Source: JACMLD01 sp033761915 (GTDB lineage: Bacteria; Bacteroidota; Bacteroidia; Chitinophagales; Chitinophagaceae). Taken from it: a stretch of 27,964 nt of DNA. Numbering within the stretch: the stretch's first letter is position 1; every line of letters begins with the position of its first letter. The stretch covers positions 1-27,964 of the forward strand of contig JANRMC010000160.1 in the NCBI GenBank assembly GCA_033761915.1, in the 5' to 3' direction. This document shows positions 8,708-15,902 of the stretch, piece after piece. A program made the position numbers and the translations under genes. The notes under the pieces are model-generated. The model ran no database searches. It was not told the origin of the DNA and worked only from the letters and a program-made list of their open reading frames with translations.

Positions 8708-8823
8708 GGGTGTTACCCTTCGGTAAACTCAGGGTAAACTGCCACGCCTGTTTCATTATTAACCAAAAGTTAAACCGAGCGTGGCAAGGATGTTGCCACA
8801 GGGCGCCACAGCTGGTAACACCC
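8708..8823. repeat. Structured intergenic element with REP-like hairpin (S1)
   Basis: Between the divergent PrsW and aguB genes lies a region with nested inverted repeats. GGGTGTTACC (8708-8717) pairs with GGTAACACCC (8814-8823). GCCACGC (8741-8747) pairs with GCGTGGC (8779-8785). A local hairpin TTACCCT / AGGGTAA encloses the 11-nt loop at 8720-8730. The local hairpin and the GCCACGC module recur at 23.8 kb. The element lies upstream of the apparent aguB promoter, so it is not part of the aguB leader. Confidence 0.7.
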
Positions 8824-8847
8824 TTTAAAAGCCTTTATTGAATGCTG

Positions 8848-8877
8848 TTGTCATTTGCTTTTGAAGACTTATTTTTG
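8848..8877 (+). promoter_or_regulatory. Bacteroidota-type promoter of aguB
   Basis: TTG (8848-8850), a 19-base spacer and TATTTTTG (8870-8877) fit the Bacteroidota -33/-7 consensus TTG-N17-23-TAnnTTTG. The aguB ATG lies 19 bases after the -7 box, so the leader would be only about a dozen bases long. Confidence 0.6.
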
Positions 8878-8896
8878 CGACCTAATTATTTACTAC

Positions 8897-9772
8897 ATGA
8901 GTAACGTAAATGTTGCGCTGGTGCAAATGAGCTGCACGGCTGTAAAAGAAGAGAACCTGCAAAAAGCAATTGCCAAAACCCGCGAGGCAGCGGCAAAAGG
9001 GGCACAAATTGTTTGCCTGCAGGAGCTGTTTACTTCTTTGTACTTCTGCGATGTGGAAGCGTACGAAAATTTTTCGCTGGCAGAACAGATACCCGGCCCC
9101 AGTACCGATGCATTGAGTGCGGTGGCTAAAGAACTGGGCGTGGTTATTATTGCTTCTTTGTTTGAAAAAAGAGCACAGGGCTTATACCATAATACCACAG
9201 CGGTGTTGGATGCGGATGGGGCGTATTTAGGCAAGTATCGTAAAATGCATATACCCGACGACCCGGCTTATTACGAGAAATTTTATTTTACCCCCGGCGA
9301 CCTGGGGTATAAAACATTTAAAACAAAGTTTGCCACCATTGGTGTGTTAATATGCTGGGATCAGTGGTACCCCGAAGCAGCCCGCATTACGGCTTTAATG
9401 GGTGCAGAAATTTTATTTTATCCTACTGCTATTGGCTGGGCCACTTCTCAGGATGAGGCTACCAATACAGAACAATACAATGCGTGGCAAACCATACAAC
9501 GCAGCCATGCTGTTGCCAATGGGGTGCATGTGGTAAGTGTAAACCGTGTGGGTTTAGAGCAGGATGGCGCTATGCAATTTTGGGGTGGTTCTTTTGTAAG
9601 CAATCCTTTTGGTACGGTATTGTACAAAGCCCCCCACGATGCGGAAGAAGTGCATGTAATAACACTTGACCTTAGCAAAACAGACCGCTACCGCACCCAC
9701 TGGCCATTTATGAGAGACCGGCGCATAGACAGCTATCAGCCCATTACTAAACGGTTTATTGATGAAGGGTAA
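8897..9772 (+). CDS. aguB: N-carbamoylputrescine amidohydrolase
   Basis: A 291-residue nitrilase-superfamily enzyme that hydrolyses N-carbamoylputrescine to putrescine, CO2 and ammonia. The Glu-Lys-Cys catalytic triad is visible: E43 in CLQELF, K116 in KYRKMHIPDD and C153 in LICWDQWYPEAAR. The segment FFYPTAIGW-like LFYPTAIGW and the end HWPFMRDRRIDSYQPI are characteristic of AguB rather than other nitrilases. I chose the ATG at 8897; an upstream TTG in frame would run through the apparent promoter. aguA follows 46 bases later on the same strand, which confirms the pathway. A CCCC/GGGG mini-hairpin lies in the gap (9780-9791). Confidence 0.95.
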   Translation: MSNVNVALVQMSCTAVKEENLQKAIAKTREAAAKGAQIVCLQELFTSLYFCDVEAYENFSLAEQIPGPSTDALSAVAKELGVVIIASLFEKRAQGLYHNTTAVLDADGAYLGKYRKMHIPDDPAYYEKFYFTPGDLGYKTFKTKFATIGVLICWDQWYPEAARITALMGAEILFYPTAIGWATSQDEATNTEQYNAWQTIQRSHAVANGVHVVSVNRVGLEQDGAMQFWGGSFVSNPFGTVLYKAPHDAEEVHVITLDLSKTDRYRTHWPFMRDRRIDSYQPITKRFIDEG

Positions 9773-9818
9773 ACCCCTTTCCCCTGACGGGGATTAGAAA
9801 TTTTACAACATCGCTTTC

Positions 9819-10919
9819 ATGTATACCAACGCTACTTTTTTTAATGCTGATAACACCTCTTCAGGGGCTGGAGGCTTATCTCCACAAGAACTGGGTTATT
9901 ATTTTCCGGCAGAGTTTGCACCACATGTTGCCACCTGGTTAAGCTGGCCACATAAAGAAGCTTCGTGGCCGGGAAAAATTCATACCATCTTTCCGTACTA
10001 CGCACAGTTTATAAAAGAGCTTACTGTAAGCGAACGTGTTTGTATTAATGTAAAAGATGAAGCCATGAAGCAGTTTGCTTTGGGCTATCTTACTGCTATA
10101 GATACTGATCTGAGTAAAGTGCAGTTTTATGATCACCCCACCAATGATGCGTGGTGCAGAGATCATGGTCCGGCTTTTTTATTACACAAGACTGCCGCTA
10201 AAAAAGCCATTGTAGACTGGGGTTATAATGCATGGGGCGATAAATATCCGCCCTATGATTTGGATGATGTGATACCTACTTTAATTGGTAAACAATTGGG
10301 ACTGCCGGTTTTTAATCCGGGTATTGTAATGGAAGGCGGATCGGTGGAGTTTAATGGTGCCGGCACGGTGTTAACTTCTACCGCCTGTTTACTAAACCCC
10401 AACCGGAACCCGCATTTAAACCAGCAGCAGATAGAAACGTACCTTATGAACTATTATGGGGTGGAGCAGGTGCTATGGGTGGATGAAGGCATAGTGGGAG
10501 ATGATACGGACGGACATATTGATGATACCGTACGCTTTGTAAACGAGGATACGGTACTTACAGTAATTGAAGAAAACAAGGCCGATGAAAACTATGGGCT
10601 GCTGCAACATAATTTAAAACAACTGCATCAACTGCGTTTGCTGAATGGCAAACAACTGAACATTATAGAACTGCCCATGCCGCCGGCACTAGAGTATGAG
10701 GAGCAACGGCTGCCCTGTTCTTATGCTAATTTTTATATAGCCAACCACGCGGTAATTGTACCCACTTTTCGCAGTGTGGTTGATGATAAAGCTTTACAAA
10801 TTATACAAGCTGCTTTTCCTACCCGTAAAGTGGTGGGTATCGATTCAACAGAAATTATCTGGGGATTGGGAAGTTTTCATTGCCTGAGCCAACAGGAGCC
10901 GGCGATTACGATGGTGTAA
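9819..10919 (+). CDS. aguA: Agmatine deiminase
   Basis: A 366-residue agmatine deiminase of the peptidyl-arginine-deiminase-like family, converting agmatine to N-carbamoylputrescine plus ammonia. Conserved blocks are FPAEF-PHVATWLSWPH (residues 29-45), WCRDHGP (112-118), GGSVEFNG (173-180), VDEGIVGDDTDGHIDDTVRF (221-240, containing the catalytic His233), and GSFHCLSQQEP (351-361) with the nucleophile Cys355. The length is normal. With aguB upstream it completes the agmatine-to-putrescine route; an arginine decarboxylase is not in the window. The first 20 residues are low-complexity and precede the conserved ELGYYFPAEF, so a slightly later start is possible but no better ATG exists. Confidence 0.96.
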   Translation: MYTNATFFNADNTSSGAGGLSPQELGYYFPAEFAPHVATWLSWPHKEASWPGKIHTIFPYYAQFIKELTVSERVCINVKDEAMKQFALGYLTAIDTDLSKVQFYDHPTNDAWCRDHGPAFLLHKTAAKKAIVDWGYNAWGDKYPPYDLDDVIPTLIGKQLGLPVFNPGIVMEGGSVEFNGAGTVLTSTACLLNPNRNPHLNQQQIETYLMNYYGVEQVLWVDEGIVGDDTDGHIDDTVRFVNEDTVLTVIEENKADENYGLLQHNLKQLHQLRLLNGKQLNIIELPMPPALEYEEQRLPCSYANFYIANHAVIVPTFRSVVDDKALQIIQAAFPTRKVVGIDSTEIIWGLGSFHCLSQQEPAITMV

Positions 10920-10928
10920 ATTTGGTGA

Positions 10929-10973
10929 ACCACAAAGAACGCAAAGGTTGGCGCAAAGAAAGCAAAGAGAACA
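10929..10973. repeat. CAAAG-periodic repeat
   Basis: Four CAAAG units spaced 9-12 bases apart fill the gap between the convergent aguA and methyltransferase genes. A related array in reverse orientation is found at 19596-19638. No gene or terminator hairpin is seen in the gap. Confidence 0.5.
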
Positions 10974-10983
10974 GCTCACATTA

Positions 10984-11580
10984 CTATAGTTCCTTTTTAC
11001 AAAAAATAGCAAAGGCCTCCGTGCCGGCACGTTTCTCAATAGAGTTGGTGCAGGGCGCCAGCGTATGTATGTTAAAATATGGGCTAAACCTTGTTTCATA
11101 CTCCGCAATGCTGCCACCAAAAGGCGGGCCGCCCTCAAAATGGCGATTGAAAAACACCCCCGCTAATTTGCCACCGGGTTTTAACAAGCGGTGCATCTGC
11201 AGCACATAATTGGTTCTCTGTTGCGGGTCTAAGGCACAAAAAAAAGTTTGCTCCAGTATACAATCGTATTCTCCTTGTGCATCAAAAAAATTACCCGTTA
11301 TAACCGTGAGGGTTTTGTTTACAAAGGCTGCATATTTTTCACGCAGTTTTTGGGTTTGGGCCGGGGCAATATCAATTACAGTAATATTGGTAAAACCATT
11401 TTCTAATAAATAGCCCGCTTCATAACTATTGCCGCAGCCGGGTATTAAAATAGCCAGATCTTTATTGGTTAGCTGATCAATATAGTTTTTAAGCGGGGTG
11501 GAAATATGCCCGATATCCCATGGCATATCCGCCTTTTCAATTCGCTGGTTCCAGTATTGGCTGTCTAAAGCATGGCTCAT
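10984..11580 (-). CDS. Thiopurine S-methyltransferase-family SAM methyltransferase
   Basis: A 198-residue class I SAM-dependent methyltransferase of the TPMT-like family. Markers are PWDIG near the N-terminus (residues 20-24), motif I LAILIPGCGNSYEA (42-55), the acidic VID after strand 2 (68-70) and EQTFFCALDP (110-119), a TPMT-family signature. Bacterial members methylate small thiol, tellurite, selenite or halide acceptors; the substrate here is unknown. I chose the ATG at 11580, which overlaps the nitroreductase stop as ATGA; an ATG four codons upstream (11592) is an alternative. The overlap shows co-transcription with the nitroreductase gene. Confidence 0.9.
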   Translation of the reverse strand: MSHALDSQYWNQRIEKADMPWDIGHISTPLKNYIDQLTNKDLAILIPGCGNSYEAGYLLENGFTNITVIDIAPAQTQKLREKYAAFVNKTLTVITGNFFDAQGEYDCILEQTFFCALDPQQRTNYVLQMHRLLKPGGKLAGVFFNRHFEGGPPFGGSIAEYETRFSPYFNIHTLAPCTNSIEKRAGTEAFAIFCKKEL

Positions 11581-12152
11581 GCGGTTATCCATTTTACTTT
11601 CTCTGCAATGGGTTTACGGGTTCCTTTGGCACTGGCCACAGCAATTTCTCCCACATACAAAAAGCCCATCAGCAAATCTTCTTCACCCAATTCAAAAAAA
11701 GCTTTGGCACTGGGTTCGTAGGTAATGCCGCCGGTAGTCCAGTAGCAGCCAATGCCATATGCAGCGGCTGTTAAATACATATTCTGCACAGCCATGGCCA
11801 CTGCTGCAATATCTTCCATTAACGGCACCACCGGGTGGCGTTTTAAACCAATAGCAATAATATGGGTGCACAGCAGGGGGCTTTCCAGCAGCTTCTCATA
11901 TTTATCTTGTTTAAAAGCAGGGCCTGCGGTTTCTTTATACAAGGCAGCCTGGTAAGCAGCCAGTTTTTTTATGCCCTCTCTTGTAAACACCGTAAAACGC
12001 CAGGGCTCGGTTTGTTTGTGGTTAGGCGCCCAGTTGGCATTCTCCAGTAATTGTTCAATAATGGTATTGTCTATTTTGCCGCCCGGTTTAAACTGTTTTA
12101 CAAAACTGCTGCGGCGGTTTTTAATTAATTGGTTTATTGTAGCGGTCTCCAT
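11577..12152 (-). CDS. Nitroreductase family oxidoreductase (YdjA-like)
   Basis: A 191-residue FMN-dependent nitroreductase-family protein. The N-terminal IKNRRSSFVKQF (residues 10-21) provides the arginines that bind the FMN phosphate. NANWAPNHKQTEPWRF (38-53) is the second FMN-binding block and is closest to the YdjA/small nitroreductase branch. GIGCYWTTG (137-145) and the C-terminal GTRKPIAEKV complete the fold. Members reduce nitro compounds or quinones with NAD(P)H; the physiological substrate is unknown. It precedes and overlaps the TPMT-like gene by four bases. A possible -7 box TATCTTTA lies upstream on the minus strand, about 40 bases before the ATG. Confidence 0.92.
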   Translation of the reverse strand: METATINQLIKNRRSSFVKQFKPGGKIDNTIIEQLLENANWAPNHKQTEPWRFTVFTREGIKKLAAYQAALYKETAGPAFKQDKYEKLLESPLLCTHIIAIGLKRHPVVPLMEDIAAVAMAVQNMYLTAAAYGIGCYWTTGGITYEPSAKAFFELGEEDLLMGFLYVGEIAVASAKGTRKPIAEKVKWITA

Positions 12153-12274
12153 ATTTATCTGCGGTTATTAACAGGTTGTAAAGATAGCATGCCACCCCGT
12201 ACAATAAATTTTTTAAAACCGGCGTTTTAAAAACATCCAATTATCTTTTTTAGAAAAACCAAAAAATCCGTGGT

Positions 12275-12529
12275 ATGAAAAACCAGTTACTCAACCAGCA
12301 AGATTATATTGCAGAACGTTTCCGTTATGTAGATGATCATGTACAACAGTTATCAAAACTGGCGCTGCTGAAAATACAATCACTGCAGCTTTCCCGTAAA
12401 AACCGTTTTTTGGGTGCTTTAAAAAAGCAGGAGATGGAAGAATACCTGCATGCTTCCTTATTAAACCTGGTGCCCAACACCTATGTGTTAAGCGAAGAAG
12501 GTTTTTACTTTGCAACGCAGGATAATTAA
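12275..12529 (+). CDS. Small hypothetical protein
   Basis: An 84-residue, probably helical, soluble protein with many Gln, Leu and Lys residues (NQQDYIAERFRYVDDHV, LALLKIQSLQLSRKNRF). No family recognised. It is preceded by an AT-rich region, divergent from the nitroreductase gene, and followed 29 bases later by a good intrinsic terminator on its strand. This supports a real, singly transcribed gene. Confidence 0.7.
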   Translation: MKNQLLNQQDYIAERFRYVDDHVQQLSKLALLKIQSLQLSRKNRFLGALKKQEMEEYLHASLLNLVPNTYVLSEEGFYFATQDN

Positions 12530-12558
12530 TACTATTTGCATGGCCCTGAATACACCAT

Positions 12559-12590
12559 AGCTCTCCTAACCGGGAGCTTTTTTGTTTTTG
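12559..12590 (+). terminator. Intrinsic terminator of the small 12.3 kb gene
   Basis: AGCTCTC / GGGAGCT form a seven-pair stem (one G-T pair) with a six-base loop at 12559-12578, followed by the T-run TTTTTTGTTTTTG. Confidence 0.8.
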
Positions 12591-12818
12591 GTAACCGGCA
12601 TTGGTAATGCTATTCAGCATCGTTGCGTCGCACACTGCAACAGTAAGTCAAAAATCAAAAAGTTAAAAGTAAAAAAGGGGGGCTGCGTTTTTACTTCTTA
12701 AAAATTCAGAACAAAGATTCAAATGTACAAGAGTGCCCCGAAAGCGCCGCACAAAACAACTCGGGGTTTACAACGAGCAACGGTGTTGCGCAGCGTATTG
12801 CTGCCGGGTACAAAAAAA
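12590..12818. repeat. Inverted-pair intergenic repeat, copy B
   Basis: The left arm runs from GGTAACCGGC to CGTTGCGTCGCACACT (12621-12636), then CAACAGTAAGTCAAAA as in copy A. The AT-rich interior shares AAAAATTCAG and AAAGATTCAAATG with copy A. The right arm is degenerate: after CAAATGTACAAGAGTGC it contains a CCCCGA / TCGGGG hairpin module and then CTGCCGGGTAC plus a run of A touching the VOC stop codon. The pair sits exactly between two convergent genes. A similar right-arm module occurs at 27.5 kb. Confidence 0.75.
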
Positions 12819-13175
12819 TCAGGCGCTTTGCCCAAAGGTTAATAAATTATTATCGGGGTCCAGTATAGAAAATTCATATTGTCCCCAAGGTTTTAATTGC
12901 AAAGCACCTTCAGGGTGTATGGCTATTTTGTTATCCAGCAGTTGCTGGTATAAGCCGTTAATATCATTGGTGCGTATATAAACCTGCCCGTAATTTTCTG
13001 CGGGGTTCAGTGTTTCAAATTCAAAAAAATGCAGTTCTACCGCATCTTTTTTTAGCAACAGATACCCTTCATAATCTATGGCGCCAATATCTGTAAACCC
13101 TAATTGGTTGATATAAAAATTACGGGTAGCCGCTTTATTACGCATGGGCAGTTTGGGGTTTACCGCTGTCAGCAT
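12819..13175 (-). CDS. VOC family (bleomycin-resistance/glyoxalase-like) protein
   Basis: A 118-residue protein with the paired beta-alpha-beta-beta-beta pattern of the vicinal-oxygen-chelate superfamily. The first module has RNKAATRNFYINQLGFTD followed by GYLLLKKDAVELHFFEF. The second has VYIRTNDINGLYQQLLDNKI and ends FSILDPDNNLLTFGQ, the usual strand with the acidic ligand. It is closest in style to bleomycin-resistance-type proteins. Such proteins bind drugs or act as small metalloenzymes, and the actual role cannot be told. It stands 76 bases after a small membrane-protein gene on the same strand. Confidence 0.88.
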   Translation of the reverse strand: MLTAVNPKLPMRNKAATRNFYINQLGFTDIGAIDYEGYLLLKKDAVELHFFEFETLNPAENYGQVYIRTNDINGLYQQLLDNKIAIHPEGALQLKPWGQYEFSILDPDNNLLTFGQSA

Positions 13176-13251
13176 GGTTAAAATATTTTTGTTGTACTAA
13201 AATACAAAGTAATGTCTTTAAGCATGGCGCCGTTACTTCTTTTCTTTCTAT

Positions 13252-13449
13252 CTACTTTTTCAAGCGCTTCTGAATATACCATCCTGTAATGGCAGTCAGT
13301 ACTCCGGTTATGATGGCTGCAATCAACACCATGCCCGGTGCTATTTCGTCTGTTGGGGGAATGCGATGAAGAACAAAAAATTTAAAGAATAACAAAAAAC
13401 CAGCGGTGCCGGTTATAAAACCAATAATGCCTCCTGCTTTGTTTTTCAT
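13252..13449 (-). CDS. Small two-helix membrane protein
   Basis: A 65-residue protein with two hydrophobic segments, IIGFITGTAGFLLFFKFFVL (residues 8-27) and APGMVLIAAIITGVLTAITG (37-56), and a basic end QKRLKK. No family recognised. The ATG at 13449 lies 15 bases after the stop of the MDMPI-like gene, so it is probably the distal member of the 15.5-13.3 kb minus-strand unit. Confidence 0.65.
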   Translation of the reverse strand: MKNKAGGIIGFITGTAGFLLFFKFFVLHRIPPTDEIAPGMVLIAAIITGVLTAITGWYIQKRLKK

Positions 13450-13464
13450 TTTAACTTTTTAAGG

Positions 13465-14301
13465 TTATGCCATTACAGCCACCAGTTTTAAAACATGTTT
13501 GCCCAATACTTGGTTACCGGTTATTTCAACGCGGTGCAATACCTGTTCTGGTGTAAGGCTTTTTGAAAACAATTTCCAGGCCGTATCCGGGTCAATGGAA
13601 ACGCTGGCATCAGCAGTAGCAAGGGTGTTATTGTTTAATTTCCAGCCTTCATTGGTTTTGGTAATACGCCATTGCCCGCCAACGGCCGTGGTTACGGTAA
13701 GCAAAACGGTGGTGCCTGCTGCCGCCATCACATCTTTAAAAGTGTAGGGCAGGGCTTGCATAAATGTGTTTAAAAACGGATAATACAATTGGCGGGTCAT
13801 TATACCCGGTTTGTTAACGGCATCTCTTATTTGCTGCTGGTGTAAAAATTTTTCTGTGTATTCTCTGGCAATATGAAACCAGTTTGCAGAAACTTCCTGC
13901 CCGGCCCAGGCTACGGCAAACACGGCCTCTGCTTCAGGGTTTAACTGCTGTAAGTGCCGGGTGTATTGCCTGCTGGCAATTTCTAATAGTTCCATCAATA
14001 CCTGCGGACTCAGTCTTCTGGTGGCTGTAACCCAGTTACTGTTTAGTTTGTTTAAATAAGTAACCAGTTCCTGATTGCTGTTTATATTTTCTGCCGGCTC
14101 ACCCAAATAGCCGTCTCTCGATATAGAAAGCCCACGCAGGCTTCCATCAAGCAGGTGTGCCGCAATATCTTTCACCGTCCAAAGTTTGGCAACCGTTGGG
14201 GCCATCCATTCATCGGGTGTTAAAGATTTTAAAAGCTCCAGCAGCCGGCTATCTAAAATCTCAAAAAGAGGCAGTACTTCTATTTTGTTAGGTTTAATCA
14301 T
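13465..14301 (-). CDS. Maleylpyruvate isomerase/DinB-fold (MDMPI) family protein
   Basis: A 278-residue protein with an N-terminal four-helix MDMPI/DinB-like domain and a C-terminal alpha/beta domain. The domain names come from mycothiol-dependent maleylpyruvate isomerase. The likely metal ligands are visible: H49 in DIAAHLLDG, and E150 with H154 in EYTEKFLHQQ, matching the His-Glu-x3-His spacing of the family. The C-terminal part (about residues 200-275: VTTAVGGQWRITKTNEGW, VSIDPDTAWKLFSKSLTPEQ) resembles the sterol-carrier-like domain often paired with MDMPI. Mycothiol is an actinobacterial thiol, so a different thiol or reaction is likely here. It is preceded at 24 bases by a lipoprotein gene. 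Confidence 0.82.
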   Translation of the reverse strand: MIKPNKIEVLPLFEILDSRLLELLKSLTPDEWMAPTVAKLWTVKDIAAHLLDGSLRGLSISRDGYLGEPAENINSNQELVTYLNKLNSNWVTATRRLSPQVLMELLEIASRQYTRHLQQLNPEAEAVFAVAWAGQEVSANWFHIAREYTEKFLHQQQIRDAVNKPGIMTRQLYYPFLNTFMQALPYTFKDVMAAAGTTVLLTVTTAVGGQWRITKTNEGWKLNNNTLATADASVSIDPDTAWKLFSKSLTPEQVLHRVEITGNQVLGKHVLKLVAVMA

Positions 14302-14325
14302 ATAAGCATATAAACTTTAGATGGC

Positions 14326-14613
14326 TTATTTCTTCATCAATATCGTTTCTAAAGAATCATATTCTTTCTGCAAGGCTAATAATGCATGTATTTTAATACC
14401 ATCGGCTGCCACCAATTCCTTTGCAATTTGCTGTTGTTTCAAGGCACTGGTGTCAGTTTTCTTAATAGCCTCTAGCAGGGCTGCCTTTTTGTAGTATTGT
14501 ATTTTTACCTGCGCCATTTTTTCCAGAATAACTTTCTGCCGCTCTGTAATGCGTGTTTGCTTATTGGCGCAAGCAGAAAGAGTAATGATGGAGAATAAAA
14601 GAATCAACTTCAT
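14326..14613 (-). CDS. Small predicted lipoprotein
   Basis: A 95-residue protein whose first 15 residues are a lipoprotein signal with lipobox LSAC (Cys15). The mature part is a charged helix with coiled-coil tendency (RQKVILEKMAQVKIQYYKK, ALLALQKEYDSLETILMKK). No family recognised. It lies between the alpha/beta hydrolase lipoprotein gene (27 bases upstream) and the MDMPI-like gene (24 bases downstream), and is probably co-transcribed with them. Confidence 0.75.
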   Translation of the reverse strand: MKLILLFSIITLSACANKQTRITERQKVILEKMAQVKIQYYKKAALLEAIKKTDTSALKQQQIAKELVAADGIKIHALLALQKEYDSLETILMKK

Positions 14614-14640
14614 GTGATTGTTTTTAAAAAAATGATGTAT

Positions 14641-15510
14641 TTAAAGCCCGGCAACGGTATCAATGGCTTTTTGTAAAAGTAAATTAAAGGTATTGGGTTT
14701 TTCAATCATGGGGTAGTGGCCGGTTGCACCCATGTCTAATAAATGGTACTTAATTTTATTTTTCTCAAAGGCCAGCGTATCAGTAGGGGTATAACTACTA
14801 TTAATTAAACAAAGCGGCTTGTTGAATGATTGCAGCTTTGTAAGAAACGGGTACTTGTCAAGATTTTCCAGGCAATCAACAGCAAGGGTGGAGTCCGTAT
14901 TTAAAATATCAGAAGTTACTCTTTTTTGTACCAGCGTATCGGTAGCTGGCGAAAACAGGTTTTTAATATCTGCTGCAACTACCTGTTTAAATTGTTTGCG
15001 CAGATTGTTATAATAATTACTCCATTCTTCTTGCATGGCGGGGGTTAATTGTAACCCGATATCTTTTAAATTATCCACCCCCACCACACCTAAAACAGCA
15101 GCCGGGTATTGCAATGCTGTTTCAACAATAATAGCGCCGCTCATTGAATGCCCTACAAGAATTACATTTTTTAAGTTTAACCCGGTAAGCATGGCATGGA
15201 TGTCTTCCGTATAATCATTCACCGTCCAGCTTTTTCTATTCTTTCCAGACTTGCCAAAACCCGGCAGGTCAACGGTAACGACCCGGTATTTTTTTGCAAA
15301 GTAGCTAACCTGGTCTGCCCAATAAGTTTTATTAATACCCCAGCCGTGAATAAAAAGCAACACGGTATCGCCCAGTTTAGAATCGGTATAATCAATAACA
15401 ACGCCCTGGTTGTTTATATGTATAGTTGCTGGTGTTTCCGTTTTTGCAGGGCTGTTATTGTTGCAGGAAAGCAAGCTTACCGTAAGAAAGAGTATTAAAA
15501 GTTTTGTCAT
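14641..15510 (-). CDS. Alpha/beta hydrolase lipoprotein
   Basis: A 289-residue alpha/beta-hydrolase-fold enzyme carrying a lipoprotein signal (lipobox LLSC, Cys16), so it should be anchored in the cell envelope. The oxyanion region is FIHGWG (residues 53-58). The nucleophile elbow is VGHSMSG (Ser122), a likely acid is D146 and the catalytic histidine is H265 in GATGHYPMIEKP. The DLPGFGKSG block is typical of the esterase/epoxide-hydrolase group. The substrate is unknown. It is the first gene of a minus-strand run of four closely spaced genes ending at 13252. Confidence 0.9.
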   Translation of the reverse strand: MTKLLILFLTVSLLSCNNNSPAKTETPATIHINNQGVVIDYTDSKLGDTVLLFIHGWGINKTYWADQVSYFAKKYRVVTVDLPGFGKSGKNRKSWTVNDYTEDIHAMLTGLNLKNVILVGHSMSGAIIVETALQYPAAVLGVVGVDNLKDIGLQLTPAMQEEWSNYYNNLRKQFKQVVAADIKNLFSPATDTLVQKRVTSDILNTDSTLAVDCLENLDKYPFLTKLQSFNKPLCLINSSYTPTDTLAFEKNKIKYHLLDMGATGHYPMIEKPNTFNLLLQKAIDTVAGL

Positions 15511-15893
15511 AGCATGGCGGTTGTTTTGTTGTTAGCTGGCAGAAGATACAATCAGTATTTATTACAGAATCTGTGCGAAATAAAAATACGAAATGCCTTT
15601 TGCTTCAGATCTGTAAATTTTTGGTAGCCGGCATAAAACCGCTGTTCAGCTGCATGGGCGTCGCACCCTTCAGCGGCAGTGCTTTTATCGGCTTTGTTAT
15701 TTGTTGCTGTAAAATAGTAGCTGAAAGCTACCGTAAGCACCAGCGTAGGCAGAGCCGTATGCTGAGGTTTACTTTTGACTTACAAACTACGCAGAGATGG
15801 GCTTTGAAAACCGTTAGCTGAAATTAAGTACAAATGTTGATAGAAGTACAAATGTTCAATTACTTCCGTCTGCCCTGCTTTTGCCAAATCGAT
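15511..15893. other. Intergenic region with repeats
   Basis: No convincing gene lies here. It contains a GTCGCAC-family repeat (15619-15680), a short GTAGCT/AGCTAC hairpin near 15716, and two perfect 13-bp direct copies of AAGTACAAATGTT (15826-15838 and 15844-15856). The last are next to the left boundary of the SPFH/NAD-kinase island. Confidence 0.55.
15619..15680 (+). repeat. Dispersed GTCGCAC repeat, degenerate copy (R6)
   Basis: Reads TTTGGTAGCCGGCA, a variable segment with GTTCAGCTGCAT, then GGGCGTCGCACCCTTCAGCGGCAGTGC. Same order and spacing as the other members, but the core is degenerate. Unlike most copies, no plus-strand gene ends just before it. Confidence 0.6.
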
Positions 15894-15902
15894 GTTATGT
15901 GC
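15894..15902 (+). repeat. GTTATGTGC boundary site 1
   Basis: GTTATGTGC overlaps the stop codon of the NAD-kinase-like gene (the TAA is read from within GCACATAAC on the minus strand). It is the leftmost of four alternately oriented copies that bound the 15.9-19.4 kb island. Confidence 0.5.

Noticed and set aside
8708..8823. Riboswitch in the aguB leader
   Set aside because: The apparent promoter lies downstream of the element, and parts of it recur at 23.8 kb beside unrelated genes.
15552..15740. Small minus-strand open frame
   Set aside because: It overlaps a GTCGCAC repeat, has no family features and no plausible start signal.
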